Below are positions 8,825-25,350 of a stretch of DNA of 64,000 nucleotides, in pieces (the stretch's first letter is position 1; every line of letters starts with the position of its first letter). The DNA comes from Ectopseudomonas composti (GTDB taxonomy: Bacteria > Pseudomonadota > Gammaproteobacteria > Pseudomonadales > Pseudomonadaceae). The notes under the pieces were generated by a model. It saw nothing but the letters and a program-made list of their open reading frames with translations, was not told where the DNA came from and did no database searches. The position numbers were made by a program, and so were the translations under genes. The DNA lies in the NCBI RefSeq assembly GCF_001567565.1, contig NZ_LSSW01000020.1, positions 1 through 64,000 on the forward strand, written 5' to 3'.

Positions 8825-9991
8825 ATGTTCAAACTCGACCGCGACAGCTTCAAGGCCATCCTCGCCGCAGCCCTTGCGCTGGTGGCGGTGCATGCCCTGG
8901 GACGTTTTGCCTACACCCCGCTGTTGCCGCTGCTGCTCGACGATGGCCTGTTCAATCTGGCACAAGGTGCCCAGCTGGCCACCTGGAACTACCTGGGCTA
9001 CCTGCTCGGCGCCTTGCTCGCGCTGCCCATGGCCAACCCGCGTGGACTGCGCCTGGGCCTGCCGGCAGCACTGTTGATCAACGCTGGCCTGACCCTGGCT
9101 CAGGTCTTCACTCGCGACATCGATATGCTCGCCTTCCTGCGTCTGAGCAACGGCATCAGCAACGGCGTGGTCTTCGTGCTTGCTCCGGCGCTGGTGCTGG
9201 AATGGCTGGCTGTGCGTCAGGCCACGGCACTGAGTGGCCTGGTCTACCTGGGCCTGGGCGGCGGTATGCTGCTGTGTGGAGTGCTGGTGGTGCTCAGCCC
9301 CTGGCAGGGGCCGATGCGCTGGCTTCCGATGGCCTTGTTCGCCCTGCCGCTGGCACTGCTCAGCGCGATAATGCTGCGAGGCTTGGCGCTGCAACTACCT
9401 GCCATGACTCAGGCCAGCACGCACGGGCGGCTGATCGACCGCAGCAGCCTGCCATTACTACTGGCGTATCTGGGCGCCGGCCTGGGCTATATCCTGCCGC
9501 TGACCTTCCTGCCCGCGCTGGCCCGCGAACAGCTGCCGCCAGATCACCCCCTGCTGATCGGGAGCTGGTGGTGGACCGCACTGGCCTGCCTGATCTCCGC
9601 CACCCTGTGGAATCACGTCGGTGGCTGGCTCGGCGACCGCCGTGCCCTGCAAACCAACTACCTGCTGCAACTGCTGGGAACCGCCCTGCCAGTACTGCTG
9701 CCCGGACCAATCGGGGTGTTGGGCTGCGCCGTACTGGTCGGCGGCACCTTCATGGGCACCGTCCTGCTCACGCAGCGACTCGCCCGCGCACTCAAGCCGA
9801 GCCAGGGGCCGCGTCTGGCAGCACTATTGATCAGCCTCTACGGCAGCAGTCAGCTGGTCGGCCCCTGGTTCGTGGAACACTGGACTGCCGCCGGTTACAG
9901 CCTGACCAGCAGCTTTTCGATCGGCGCGCTGGCACTGCTATGGTCGTTGTTCTGGACCTGGCGCACGCCTGCCGCCCCCACCGCCCACTGA
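8825..9991 (+). CDS. YbfB/YjiJ-family MFS transporter
   Basis: This is a 388-residue membrane protein with about 12 hydrophobic helices and little else, in the style of the YbfB/YjiJ branch of the major facilitator superfamily (FAYTPLLPLLL near the start, then LATWNYLGYLLGALLA). GGAGG four bases upstream fixes the start at 8825 rather than an in-frame ATG at 8801. It is paired with a divergent LysR regulator and followed after 14 bases by a nitronate monooxygenase-like gene, so the two may form an operon. The substrate is unknown. Confidence 0.85.
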   Translation: MFKLDRDSFKAILAAALALVAVHALGRFAYTPLLPLLLDDGLFNLAQGAQLATWNYLGYLLGALLALPMANPRGLRLGLPAALLINAGLTLAQVFTRDIDMLAFLRLSNGISNGVVFVLAPALVLEWLAVRQATALSGLVYLGLGGGMLLCGVLVVLSPWQGPMRWLPMALFALPLALLSAIMLRGLALQLPAMTQASTHGRLIDRSSLPLLLAYLGAGLGYILPLTFLPALAREQLPPDHPLLIGSWWWTALACLISATLWNHVGGWLGDRRALQTNYLLQLLGTALPVLLPGPIGVLGCAVLVGGTFMGTVLLTQRLARALKPSQGPRLAALLISLYGSSQLVGPWFVEHWTAAGYSLTSSFSIGALALLWSLFWTWRTPAAPTAH

Positions 9992-10005
9992 AAGGGACAC
10001 ATCCC

Positions 10006-11052
10006 ATGCTCGTGAATGATCTGCTCGGCAGCGAACTGCCCCTGATCCAGGCGCCGATGGCCGGCTCGCAGGACCACCGCCTGGCTGCCGCCGTGAGCCG
10101 GGCCGGTGGCCTCGGCTCGATTGCCTGCGCCATGCTTACCCCTGCCGCGCTGCGCCAGGAGCTGGAGGCCATGCGCGGTTTGACCGAGCGGCCGTTCAAC
10201 CTCAACTTCTTCAGCCACGTGCCTGTACTGCCGGACATGACGCGTGATGCCGGCTGGCGCGAAGCGCTTGCCCCCTACTACGACGAACTGGGCGTGGATC
10301 CGGCCAGCATCGCCAGCGGCCCAGGGCGCCTGCCGTTCAACGACGAGGCTGCCGCACTGGTGGAGGAATTCCGTCCGGCCGTGGTCAGCTTCCACTTCGG
10401 CCTGCCGGAAGAAGCCCTGTTGCAGCGGGTGCGAAACAGCGGCGCGGCGATTCTCTCGAGTGCCACCACCCTCGACGAAGCCCTGTGGCTGCAGGAGCGC
10501 GGCGTCGATGCGGTAATCGCTCAGGGACTGGAAGCGGGCGGCCATCGCGGGCACTTTCTCGACCTCGATCTGAGTCGTCAGCTCGGCACCTTGGCGTTGC
10601 TGCCGCAACTGGCGGATGCGCTGGCGGTGCCGGTCATCGCTGCCGGCGGCATCAACGACGCCCGGGGTGTGGCCGCGGCCATGGCCCTCGGCGCGGCCGG
10701 CGTGCAGGTCGGCAGCGCCTACCTGCTGTGCCCGGAAGCCACCACCAGCGTCCTGCACCGCGCCGCCCTGCAAAGCCCAGCGGCACGCCATACCGCGCTG
10801 ACCAACCTGTTCAGCGGGCGCCCGGCTCGCGGCATCGTCAACCGCCTGATGCGCGAGCTGGGGCCGCTCAGCGAGCGAGCACCCGCATTCCCACTGGCGA
10901 CGGCAGCCATTGCCCCCTTGCGCGCGGCTGCCGAAGCGCAGGGCAGCGGGGACTTTTCGCCGCTGTGGGCCGGGCAGAACATCGCGAGCTGCCGAGCAAT
11001 GCCGGCCGCCGAGCTGACCCGTGAGCTGGCGCGGGGTTTCGTTCGAGGTTGA
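10006..11052 (+). CDS. Nitronate monooxygenase-family flavoprotein
   Basis: This 348-residue TIM-barrel FMN protein belongs to the nitronate monooxygenase (2-nitropropane dioxygenase) family. Visible signatures are the N-terminal PLIQAPMAGSQDHRLAAAV, the central QGLEAGGHRGHF segment with the family catalytic His, and the FMN phosphate-binding AAGGINDARGVAAAMALGA. The family detoxifies propionate-3-nitronate and related nitronates; the true substrate here is not known. An A/G-rich stretch (AAAGGGA) lies about nine bases before the ATG at 10006. It is likely co-transcribed with the MFS gene. Confidence 0.9.
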   Translation: MLVNDLLGSELPLIQAPMAGSQDHRLAAAVSRAGGLGSIACAMLTPAALRQELEAMRGLTERPFNLNFFSHVPVLPDMTRDAGWREALAPYYDELGVDPASIASGPGRLPFNDEAAALVEEFRPAVVSFHFGLPEEALLQRVRNSGAAILSSATTLDEALWLQERGVDAVIAQGLEAGGHRGHFLDLDLSRQLGTLALLPQLADALAVPVIAAGGINDARGVAAAMALGAAGVQVGSAYLLCPEATTSVLHRAALQSPAARHTALTNLFSGRPARGIVNRLMRELGPLSERAPAFPLATAAIAPLRAAAEAQGSGDFSPLWAGQNIASCRAMPAAELTRELARGFVRG

Positions 11053-11053
11053 G

Positions 11054-11080
11054 GTTCGCGGCTGAAACCGCTCCTACGGT
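11054..11080. repeat. Single REP-like element
   Basis: The segment reads TTCGCGGCTGAAACCGCTCC followed by TACGG, the form of the common Pseudomonas REP sequence, with GCGG and CCGC able to pair. It lies just after the nitronate monooxygenase stop codon. Confidence 0.65.
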
Positions 11081-11186
11081 GCTGGAATTGGCTGGGTGAT
11101 GTGGCGCTTTATCACCATGACTGATGATGCTGGGCAGCCGGGCTACCCGCTGCCTAGACTCGACTGATCATCTGGAGGCCCGTTCC

Positions 11187-12992
11187 ATGTCCGAGACCCT
11201 GCTCAGCTCCCGCAACCTGGCGTTCGAACTCTATGAAGTGCTCGACGCCGAAGCCCTGACCCAGCGTCCGCGCTTTGCCGATCACAACCGCGAGACCTTC
11301 GACGCGGCGATCGACACCGCACGCGGCATTGCCGAGGAGCTGTTCGCCCCGCACAACCGCAAGAACGACGAGCACGAGCCGCAGTACGTCGACGGCGGCG
11401 CGGTGCTGATCCCGGAAGTCGAGCCGGCGCTGCGCGCCTTCCATGAGGCCGGCTTTCTCAATGCCACCCGCGACTTCGAACACGGCGGCATGCAACTGCC
11501 CAACCTGCTGTCGCAGGCCTGCTTCGCCCACTTCCAGTCGGCCAACATCGCCACCAGTTCCTACTCGATGCTGACCATGGGCGTAGCCAACCTGATCGAA
11601 GCCTTCGGCAGCCAGGAGCAGAAGGCCCGCTACCTGCAGCCAATCATCGACGGCCGCTTCTTCGGCACCATGGCGCTGACCGAACCGCACGCTGGCTCCT
11701 CGCTGTCGGACATTCGCACCAAGGCCGAGCCGCACGCCGACGGCAGCTACCGGATCAAGGGCAACAAGATCTTCATCTCCGGTGGCGACCAGCCGATCTC
11801 CGAGAACATCGTGCACATGGTGCTGGCCAAGCTGCCGGATGCACCGCCCGGGGTGAAGGGCATCAGCCTGTTTCTGGTGCCCAAGTTTCACGTCAACGAC
11901 GATGGCAGCCTGGGCGAGCGCAACGACGTGACCCTGGCCGGGCTGTTCCACAAGATGGGCTGGCGCGGCACCACCTCCACCGCGCTGAACTTCGGCGACA
12001 ACGGCGAATGCGTCGGCTATCTGGTGGGCAAACCGCACGCCGGCCTGTCGTACATGTTCCAGATGATGAACGAGGCGCGTATCGGCGTCGGCATGGGCGC
12101 GATCATGCTCGGCTACGCCGGCTATCTGTATTCGCTGGACTACGCCCGTAACCGCCCGCAAGGCCGCCAGCCGGACGGCAAGGACCCGAGCAGCCCGCAG
12201 ATTTCCATCGTCGAACATGCCGATGTGCGGCGCATGCTGCTGACGCAGAAAGCCTACGTCGAAGGCGCCTTCGACCTGGGCCTGTACGCCGCGCGACTGT
12301 TCGACGACACCCACACCCTGGAAACCGCCGAAGAGCGCACCCGCGCCCTGGAACTGCTCGACCTGCTCACCCCCATCGTCAAGTCCTGGCCGTCGGAGTT
12401 CTGCCTCAAGGCCAACGAGCTGGCGATCCAGATCCTCGGCGGCCACGGCTACACCCGCGAATACCCGGTGGAGCAGTACTACCGCGACAACCGCCTCAAT
12501 CCGATCCACGAGGGTACCCATGGCATCCAGTCGCTCGACCTGCTCGGCCGCAAGGTTTCGCAGAACGGCGGCGCCGCGCTCAAGCAGTTGCTCAAGCTGA
12601 TCAACGACTGCTGCCTGCGCGCCAGCGCGTATGAGTCGCTCACGGCCCTGCGCCAGCCGCTGGAGCAACTGCTGGCGCGCCTGCAGGCGGTGACCCTGGC
12701 CCTGCTCGGCGACCTGATGAGCGGCAAGGTCAATCAGGGCCTGGCCAACTCGGCGCTGTACCTGAAGGTATTCGGCCATACGGTGATTGGCTGGCGCTGG
12801 CTGGAGCAGGCGCTTCGCGCCGAGCAGGGCCTGGCGCTGGTGGACAATGCCGAGGAACAGGCGTTCTATCGCGGCAAGCTGCAAGCCGCGCGCTACTTCC
12901 TGACCTGGGAAGTGCCCAGCTGCCACCACGACCTGGCCATTCTCGAAGCCCGCGACGACACCTGCCTGGGCATGCAGGACGCCTGGTTCTGA
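11187..12992 (+). CDS. Acyl-CoA dehydrogenase, DmdC-like
   Basis: This 601-residue flavoprotein is longer than a classical acyl-CoA dehydrogenase and has the extra C-terminal domain of the DmdC/FadE-like branch. FAD and substrate motifs are visible: MALTEPHAGSSLSDI, ISGGDQ, NEARIGVG, and ILGGHGYTREYPVEQYYRDNR with the expected catalytic acidic region. It should oxidise an acyl-CoA to a 2-enoyl-CoA. GGAGG before the ATG at 11187 sets the start; an in-frame ATG at 11124 has none. The position beside nhaP2 matches PAO1. Confidence 0.93.
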   Translation: MSETLLSSRNLAFELYEVLDAEALTQRPRFADHNRETFDAAIDTARGIAEELFAPHNRKNDEHEPQYVDGGAVLIPEVEPALRAFHEAGFLNATRDFEHGGMQLPNLLSQACFAHFQSANIATSSYSMLTMGVANLIEAFGSQEQKARYLQPIIDGRFFGTMALTEPHAGSSLSDIRTKAEPHADGSYRIKGNKIFISGGDQPISENIVHMVLAKLPDAPPGVKGISLFLVPKFHVNDDGSLGERNDVTLAGLFHKMGWRGTTSTALNFGDNGECVGYLVGKPHAGLSYMFQMMNEARIGVGMGAIMLGYAGYLYSLDYARNRPQGRQPDGKDPSSPQISIVEHADVRRMLLTQKAYVEGAFDLGLYAARLFDDTHTLETAEERTRALELLDLLTPIVKSWPSEFCLKANELAIQILGGHGYTREYPVEQYYRDNRLNPIHEGTHGIQSLDLLGRKVSQNGGAALKQLLKLINDCCLRASAYESLTALRQPLEQLLARLQAVTLALLGDLMSGKVNQGLANSALYLKVFGHTVIGWRWLEQALRAEQGLALVDNAEEQAFYRGKLQAARYFLTWEVPSCHHDLAILEARDDTCLGMQDAWF

Positions 12993-13063
12993 AACCGGGC
13001 CGAACGCCTCGGGCGACCGAGCACGGGCGCTCCGGGGCAATCTAGAAAAATGTAATAACCTTT

Positions 13064-13094
13064 TTGACAGCGGTACGAAGGCTACGGTTAGAAT
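13064..13094 (+). promoter_or_regulatory. Candidate sigma-70 promoter of nhaP2
   Basis: A perfect TTGACA at 13064 is followed after 19 bases by TAGAAT at 13089. The spacer is two bases longer than ideal. It lies about 60 bases before the nhaP2 start. Confidence 0.45.
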
Positions 13095-13152
13095 CCCTGG
13101 CACGCGCCATGCATAACGGCGCACCCGATGACCTAGCCAGGAGTACGCGCCG

Positions 13153-14898
<1,746 letters not shown>

Positions 14899-14947
14899 CC
14901 TGCGGGTGGAAACTCCCCGCTAGGACTCTGCTAGCATCAGCACCAAG

Positions 14948-14975
14948 CGCGGGCCTCCAGGCCCGCGTCTTCGTT
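14948..14975 (+). terminator. Possible terminator of nhaP2
   Basis: A 9-bp inverted repeat (CGCGGGCCT with AGGCCCGCG) is followed by a short T-rich stretch, TCTTCGTT. The loop is tight, so fewer pairs may form. Confidence 0.5.
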
Positions 14976-15022
14976 GTGCCACGTGCCACTCAATCGCCAT
15001 CGCTCACTCAGTAGATCCGATC

Positions 15023-19853
<4,831 letters not shown>

Positions 19854-20057
19854 TCGAGAGCGCAATCTGGCGGGCTTCAACCCGGGCAGAGAAGCGCCTC
19901 GCCAGGCCTCGATATCGCTTATCCGTTAAATCGAAAAGGCATATCAATCTACCCAAACATTCTTAGACTATCTAAGAGAACCCCTCTATCTTGGCGCCCA
20001 GCCAGGCCGCCCAGTGCGTGCCGATACCTCACACGAGATTCGCTGCCAAGGATCTTC

Positions 20058-21848
20058 ATGCCCTGGGACTCCCTCCCCCTGTTATTCGTCGGCGCCCTGC
20101 TGATCTGGGTGCTGTATGCCTTCGTCCGGGAGAAGTGGAGCCCGGACATCGTCGCGGCCATTGCCGTGGCCACGCTGCTGGTCACCCAGTTGCTGACGCC
20201 GAGCGAAGTGCTCAGTGTGCTGTCCAACTCCGCGCCGGTGACCATCGCCTGCATGTTCGTGCTCTCCGCCGCGCTGGAGCGCACCGGTTGCATCGACGCC
20301 CTCGGCAACTGGCTGGGCAATCTGGTGGGCACCAGCCCGATTCGCGTGCTCACCGGCCTGACCGTCACCGCGCTGGTGGTCTCCGCCTGCCTGAACAACA
20401 CGCCGGTAGTCGCCATCCTCACTCCGGTGGCGATCGCGCTGGCCCGCCGCGCCGGTACCCTACCGTCCAAGCTGCTGATTCCGCTGTCCTACGCCACCAT
20501 CCTCGGCGGCACCCTGACCATGATCGGCACCTCGACCAACATTCTGGTCGATGGCGTGGCGCGCAAGGCCGGCATGGCGCCGTTCGGCATTTTCGAGATC
20601 ACCGGTGTCGGCCTGGTCATGGCCACGTGCGGCATGCTCTACCTGCTGACCATCGGCCGCCACCTGCTGCCAGAGCGCGAGACGCTGTCGCGCCAGCTGC
20701 GCCCCGACCTGTCACGCACCTTCATGACCGAACTGCTAGTGCCGCACGACTCACCGATGATCGGCAAGACCCTGCACGAGGCCCACCTCAACGGCGGCAG
20801 CGGCCTGCAGGTACTGAAGCTGTTTCGCGAAGAGCAGGAGCTGACCGAACCCGGCGCGGAAACGCTGCTGGCCAGTGGCGACCGCCTGGTGCTGCATGGC
20901 CAGGTCAAGGACGTGGTGGAGCTGCGCGAGAGCGGCCACCTGAGTTTCAACCGTGGCGATGCCTTCGAAACCATCAGCAGCCACGACGTGATCCTCGCCG
21001 AAGCCATAGTCGGGCGTAACTCACGCTACAGCCACCGGCCGATGCGCGACCTCGACCTCACCGCGCGCTACGGCATCGCCGTGCTCGCCGTGCATCGCCA
21101 GGACGAGAACGTGCAGGGCAATCTGGACGACTTCGAGCTGCAGTTTGGCGACGTGATGCTGGTCGAGGGCACCCCCGCGCAGATCAAGCGCTTCGCCGAC
21201 AACGGCGAGCTGATCAGCCTCAACGCCGTACAGGAGCGCGCCTTTCGCCGCGACAAGGCACCCATCGCGATCATCTCGACCCTCGCCGTCATGCTGCTGG
21301 CCGCCTTCGGCGTGATGCCCATCGAGGGGCTGGCGATCATCGGCGCGGTGACCGTGCTGGCGACCCGCTGCCTGGATGTGGAAGACGCCTACAAGGCTGT
21401 GGACTGGAAAATTCTCAGCCTGATCTTCGGCATGCTGGCCATCAGCATCGCCATGGACAAGGTCGGCCTGGTCAAGCTGCTGGTGGAGAACGTCATGGGC
21501 TGGCTGCCGTGGGCCGGCCCGCTGTTGATGCTGAGCTTCATCTACCTGTTCACCTCGATCCTCACCGAGATGCTGTCGAACAACGCGGTAGCGGTACTGG
21601 TGACGCCCATCGCCATCGGCGTGGCGCAACACCTGGGCGTCGATCCGCGCGCTTTCGTGGTCGCGGTGATGTTCGCCGCCAGCGCCAGCTTCGCCACCCC
21701 CATCGGCTACCAGACCAACACCTTCGTCTACAACGCCGGTGGCTATCGCTTTACCGATTTCATGCGGGTGGGGATTCCGCTGAACCTGCTGTTGTGGTGC
21801 GTCGCGACCATGATCATCCCCTGGTTCTTCCCGCTGACACCGGTCTAA
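20058..21848 (+). CDS. SLC13-family permease with RCK_C domains
   Basis: This 596-residue inner-membrane transporter has two bundles of hydrophobic helices separated by a cytoplasmic region (about residues 210-400) that looks like two TrkA-C/RCK_C domains. The first bundle contains SACLNNTPVVAILTPVAI and the second FTSILTEMLSNNAVAVLVTPIA, both with the NNT/NNA hairpin motif of the divalent anion:Na+ symporter family. Relatives carry sulfate, dicarboxylates or other anions; the adjacency to metY makes sulfate worth considering but is not proof. AAGGA precedes the ATG. Confidence 0.88.
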   Translation: MPWDSLPLLFVGALLIWVLYAFVREKWSPDIVAAIAVATLLVTQLLTPSEVLSVLSNSAPVTIACMFVLSAALERTGCIDALGNWLGNLVGTSPIRVLTGLTVTALVVSACLNNTPVVAILTPVAIALARRAGTLPSKLLIPLSYATILGGTLTMIGTSTNILVDGVARKAGMAPFGIFEITGVGLVMATCGMLYLLTIGRHLLPERETLSRQLRPDLSRTFMTELLVPHDSPMIGKTLHEAHLNGGSGLQVLKLFREEQELTEPGAETLLASGDRLVLHGQVKDVVELRESGHLSFNRGDAFETISSHDVILAEAIVGRNSRYSHRPMRDLDLTARYGIAVLAVHRQDENVQGNLDDFELQFGDVMLVEGTPAQIKRFADNGELISLNAVQERAFRRDKAPIAIISTLAVMLLAAFGVMPIEGLAIIGAVTVLATRCLDVEDAYKAVDWKILSLIFGMLAISIAMDKVGLVKLLVENVMGWLPWAGPLLMLSFIYLFTSILTEMLSNNAVAVLVTPIAIGVAQHLGVDPRAFVVAVMFAASASFATPIGYQTNTFVYNAGGYRFTDFMRVGIPLNLLLWCVATMIIPWFFPLTPV

Positions 21849-21970
21849 GGCATAAGCGCCCAATACAACGTTCTAACCCAGGGCCCGTTTCGTTGCTCCA
21901 GCGCATTGACCGGGCCCTGCTGCATTCTCCATGCTGCGATCCTTTCAATCTGCCCAGAAGGAACGCGCGC

Positions 21971-23248
21971 ATGAAACTGGAAACACTGGCCATCCACGCC
22001 GGCTACGATCCGGATCCCACCACCAAGGCCGTGGCCGTACCGATCTACCAGACCAGTTCCTTCGCCTTCGACGACACCCAGCACGGTGCCGATCTGTTCG
22101 ACCTGAAGGTGGCTGGCAACATCTATTCGCGCATCATGAACCCGACCAATGCCGTGCTCGAGGAACGCGTGGCGGCGCTGGAAGGCGGCGTCGGCGCACT
22201 GGCCGTGGCCTCCGGCATGGCCGCCATCACCTACGCGATCCAGACCGTGGCCGAAGCCGGCGACAACATCGTCTCGGTGGCCAAGCTCTACGGCGGCACC
22301 TACAACCTGCTGGCCCACACCCTGCCACGCTTCGGCATCCAGACCCGCTTCGCCGCGCACGATGACATCGCCGCGCTGGAAGCGCTGATCGACGAGCGCA
22401 CCAAGACGGTGTTCTGCGAATCCATCGGCAACCCGGCCGGCAACATCGTCGACCTGGCGGCACTGGCCGAGGCCGCGCACCGCCATGGCGTGCCGCTGAT
22501 CGTCGACAACACCGTGGCCACGCCGATCCTCTGCCGCCCCTTCGAGCATGGCGCGGACATCGTCGTGCATTCGCTGACCAAGTACATTGGCGGCCATGGC
22601 ACCAGCATCGGCGGCATCGTGGTCGACTCCGGCAAATTCCCCTGGGCCGAGCACAAGACGCGCTTCGCGCTGCTCAACACCCCTGATCCGTCCTACCACG
22701 GCGTCACCTACACCGAAGCCTTCGGCCCCGCCGCCTTCATCGGCCGCTGCCGCGTGGTGCCACTGCGCAACACGGGGGCGGCGCTGTCGCCGTTCAATGC
22801 CTTCCTCATCCTGCAGGGTCTGGAAACCCTGGCCCTGCGCATGGAGCGGCACACCGAGAACGCCCTGAAGGTCGCGCAGTTCCTGCAAGATCACCCACAG
22901 GTGGCCTGGGTCAAATACGCCGGCCTGGTCGATCACCCCGAGCACGGGCTGGCCCAGCGCTACTTCGGCGGCAAGCCGGCGGCGATCCTGTCCTTCGGTA
23001 TCCAGGGCGGCCAGGAAGCTGGCGCGCGCTTCATCGATGCGCTGCAACTGGTGGTACGCCTGGTCAACATTGGCGACGCCAAGTCACTGGCCTGCCACCC
23101 GGCATCCACCACGCACCGCCAACTCAGCGACGAGGAACTGCAGAAGGCCGGCGTACCGCGCGACATGGTGCGCCTGTCCATCGGCATCGAGCATATCGAC
23201 GACATCCTCGCCGACCTGACCCAGGCACTCGAGGCCGCGCGCGGCTGA
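21971..23248 (+). CDS. metY: O-acetylhomoserine sulfhydrylase
   Basis: This PLP enzyme makes homocysteine (or methionine) from O-acetylhomoserine and sulfide or a thiol. The 425-residue protein belongs to the Cys/Met metabolism PLP family: [22 protein letters not shown] near the start, and [15 protein letters not shown] with the Schiff-base Lys at about residue 207. An A/G-rich site (AAGGAA) lies before the ATG at 21971. The position matches PA5025 of PAO1, known as metY. Confidence 0.94.
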   Translation: MKLETLAIHAGYDPDPTTKAVAVPIYQTSSFAFDDTQHGADLFDLKVAGNIYSRIMNPTNAVLEERVAALEGGVGALAVASGMAAITYAIQTVAEAGDNIVSVAKLYGGTYNLLAHTLPRFGIQTRFAAHDDIAALEALIDERTKTVFCESIGNPAGNIVDLAALAEAAHRHGVPLIVDNTVATPILCRPFEHGADIVVHSLTKYIGGHGTSIGGIVVDSGKFPWAEHKTRFALLNTPDPSYHGVTYTEAFGPAAFIGRCRVVPLRNTGAALSPFNAFLILQGLETLALRMERHTENALKVAQFLQDHPQVAWVKYAGLVDHPEHGLAQRYFGGKPAAILSFGIQGGQEAGARFIDALQLVVRLVNIGDAKSLACHPASTTHRQLSDEELQKAGVPRDMVRLSIGIEHIDDILADLTQALEAARG

Positions 23249-23307
23249 TCGCTTGAAAAGCCGCCGCTTCGGCTCCAGATAGGTGTCATTGCCGCTGGAG
23301 CCGAATC

Positions 23308-23742
23308 ATGAGCGATCCCCTGCTGATCCCCTGCCCACACTGCAACGGGCTCAACCGCATTCCCGCCGAACGCCTGGTGGACACGCCACGCTGTGGCCGC
23401 TGCAAGGCCGACGTGCTACCGGCCGCGCCCATCACCCTCAGCCAAGCCAACTTCGCCAGCCAGCTGAAGGGCGACCTGCCTCTGCTGGTGGATGTCTGGG
23501 CCAGTTGGTGCGGCCCGTGCCAGGCCTTCGCCCCGACCTTCCAGCAGGCCGCTGCCCAGCTTCAAGGGCGCTGCCGCCTGGGCAAGCTCGACAGCGAAGC
23601 CAACCCGAATCTGGCCGGGCAACTGGGCATTCGCTCGATCCCCAGCCTGATCCTGTTCAAGGGTGGCGTCGAAGTCGCGCGTCAGAGCGGCGCCATGCCA
23701 CTGCCGCAACTGCAGGCCTGGTTGCGCCAGCAGGGCATCTAG
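23308..23742 (+). CDS. trxC: Thioredoxin TrxC (Trx2) with zinc motif
   Basis: This 144-residue thioredoxin has an N-terminal zinc site made of CPHC (residues 11-14) and CGRC (about 31-34), and then a thioredoxin fold with the active site WASWCGPC. This is the layout of the oxidative-stress thioredoxin TrxC. The following segments LGKLDSEANPNLAGQLGIRSIPSL carry the cis-Pro loop. It sits 59 bases after metY. Confidence 0.93.
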   Translation: MSDPLLIPCPHCNGLNRIPAERLVDTPRCGRCKADVLPAAPITLSQANFASQLKGDLPLLVDVWASWCGPCQAFAPTFQQAAAQLQGRCRLGKLDSEANPNLAGQLGIRSIPSLILFKGGVEVARQSGAMPLPQLQAWLRQQGI

Positions 23743-23752
23743 CGTGCTTCTT

Positions 23753-23812
23753 TAACCCGGACGCAATCCGGGGAATCAGGGCGCCCGCCATTTCCGGGTT
23801 GTATCCTGGCTA
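23753..23812. repeat. Palindromic TAACCCGGA...TGGCTA repeat, copy 1
   Basis: This 60-base element has two hyphenated arms: CCCGGACGCAATCCGGG on the left and TTCCGGGTTGTATCCTGGCTA on the right. It is of the same kind as the element at 35203-35264 (arms TAGCCCGGATG and the like). It lies just after trxC. Confidence 0.65.
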
Positions 23813-23913
23813 CGCCAATTGAGCGTTTGCGTCAGTGACGGCGGCCACTGCGGTCAATTGCACGGCGACGAGCAAGCCGTAAGCTGGCCTGACGCCCGCT
23901 CAAGGAGTCCGTC

Positions 23914-24399
23914 ATGCCCCTGCCCGTGGAAATCGCCCGTCAACTCACCGAAGAGCAGATCGCCTTCGTCAAGCGCAGCGGCCTCAAGGCCGAAGTGCTG
24001 GAGCCTGGCTTCGTCCGCCTGCGCATGCCGTTGCAAGGCAACCAGAACCATATCGGCAGCATGTACGCCGGCGCCCTGTTCACCCTGGCGGAAATTCCCG
24101 GCGGCGCACTGTTTCTGAGCAGCTTCGACGCCCAGCGCTTCTATCCCATCATCAAGGAAATGAACCTGCGCTTTCGTCGCCCCGCCACGGGCGACATCCG
24201 GGTCGAAGCGCGCCTCGCGGCCGAGGAAATCGCCCGATTGGAAGAGCAAGCGAGCCAGCAGGGCAAGGCCGAGTATGTGCTGGAACTGCAACTGACCGAC
24301 GGCAGCGACGAAGTGGTCGCAGAAAGTCGCGGCCACTACCAATTGCGTTTACGCTCAATGGCGCCGCTGCCAGCATTCGCAATCGGTAACAGTCCCTGA
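23914..24399 (+). CDS. Hotdog-fold thioesterase-like protein (PaaI/YiiD type)
   Basis: This 161-residue protein looks like a single hotdog domain: QGNQNHIGSMYAGALFTLAEIPGGALF is typical of the central helix of the PaaI/YiiD thioesterase group, with N and H residues where such enzymes place catalytic polar groups. The substrate is not predictable. AAGGAG lies before the ATG. It stands between trxC and a universal stress protein gene. Confidence 0.75.
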   Translation: MPLPVEIARQLTEEQIAFVKRSGLKAEVLEPGFVRLRMPLQGNQNHIGSMYAGALFTLAEIPGGALFLSSFDAQRFYPIIKEMNLRFRRPATGDIRVEARLAAEEIARLEEQASQQGKAEYVLELQLTDGSDEVVAESRGHYQLRLRSMAPLPAFAIGNSP

Positions 24400-24479
24400 C
24401 CTTGCCACAGGTCAAAAGAGCGGCTATCTGAACAGGCACAATAAAATTGCCGAGGGGTATCGGCAGGAGAGCCGTCACC

Positions 24480-25277
24480 ATGTTCAAGCACATTCTTATC
24501 GCCCACGACCTGCGCGACACCGCTGACATGGCGCTGTGCCGCGCCACTCAGCTGGCCCAGCAGCACAACGCCCGCCTGACCCTCCTGCATGTGCTCGACC
24601 CGAGCCAGAGCAGCGAGCAGCACGAGAAGGCACGCCAGGCACTGGATCGCAGCCTGACCCAGTACGCCCCACCAGGCACCGAGCTGCGCATGCTCAGCGG
24701 CAAGCCCTCGGAAGTGGTGCTGCAACAGGTGCAGGACAGCGGCTGCGACCTGCTGGTACTGGGCGGGCACCAGAAACGCCACGATTTCTTCTCCGGCACC
24801 AGCCTCGACCGCATCGCCCGCCGCTGCACCGTGCCGCTGCTGTTGGTAGCACGCAACGACTTCCAGCCTTATCAGCGGGCGCTGGCCGCTATCGACTTCT
24901 CCCTGTGCGCCTGCAGCGCACTCGGCCAGGCGTATCAATTGCTGCCTGGCAATGCCGAGCTGCACGCCCTGCACGTGTTCGAGCCGGACAAGGGCACGCC
25001 GCAGCAGGTCGAACTGCAGCTGCAGACTCAGCAAGGCCTGATCGATCAGCTACTGCACGACGAAGCGCAGCTGCTGCCAGCGGGCGGCCCGAAACTCAGT
25101 CATGAAGTGCTGCAAGGCGGCATCCTGCGCAGCCTGCAGGAGCAGATCAAGACACGTCGAGCCGAGCTGCTGGTGCTCGGCAGCCACGGCCGCAGCGCCT
25201 TCTCCCAGGCCCTGCTGGGCAGCCTGGCGCAGCACTTCCTGCACAAGGCGCCATGCGACGTGTTCGTGGTGCGCTAG
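24480..25277 (+). CDS. Tandem universal stress protein
   Basis: This 265-residue cytoplasmic protein has two Usp domains. The first (residues 1-135) starts MFKHILIAHDLRDTADMAL and contains VLGGHQKRHDFFSG; the second ends VLGSHGRSAFSQALLGSLAQ, the family nucleotide-binding pattern G-2x-G-9x-G(S/T). CAGGAGA before the ATG supports the start at 24480. The position matches PA5027. Such proteins aid survival under stress; the specific trigger is unknown. Confidence 0.9.
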   Translation: MFKHILIAHDLRDTADMALCRATQLAQQHNARLTLLHVLDPSQSSEQHEKARQALDRSLTQYAPPGTELRMLSGKPSEVVLQQVQDSGCDLLVLGGHQKRHDFFSGTSLDRIARRCTVPLLLVARNDFQPYQRALAAIDFSLCACSALGQAYQLLPGNAELHALHVFEPDKGTPQQVELQLQTQQGLIDQLLHDEAQLLPAGGPKLSHEVLQGGILRSLQEQIKTRRAELLVLGSHGRSAFSQALLGSLAQHFLHKAPCDVFVVR

Positions 25278-25327
25278 ACCAGCCACGAGAGTACGCACGG
25301 TCAGAGACAACCCATTGCCCTTACTCG

Positions 25328-25350
25328 GGGCGGCCCGTCGGCCGCCCTTT
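25328..25350 (+). terminator. Rho-independent terminator of the universal stress gene
   Basis: An 8-bp perfect GC stem (GGGCGGCC with GGCCGCCC) has a CGTC loop and is followed by TTT. It lies 50 bases after the stop codon. Confidence 0.7.
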
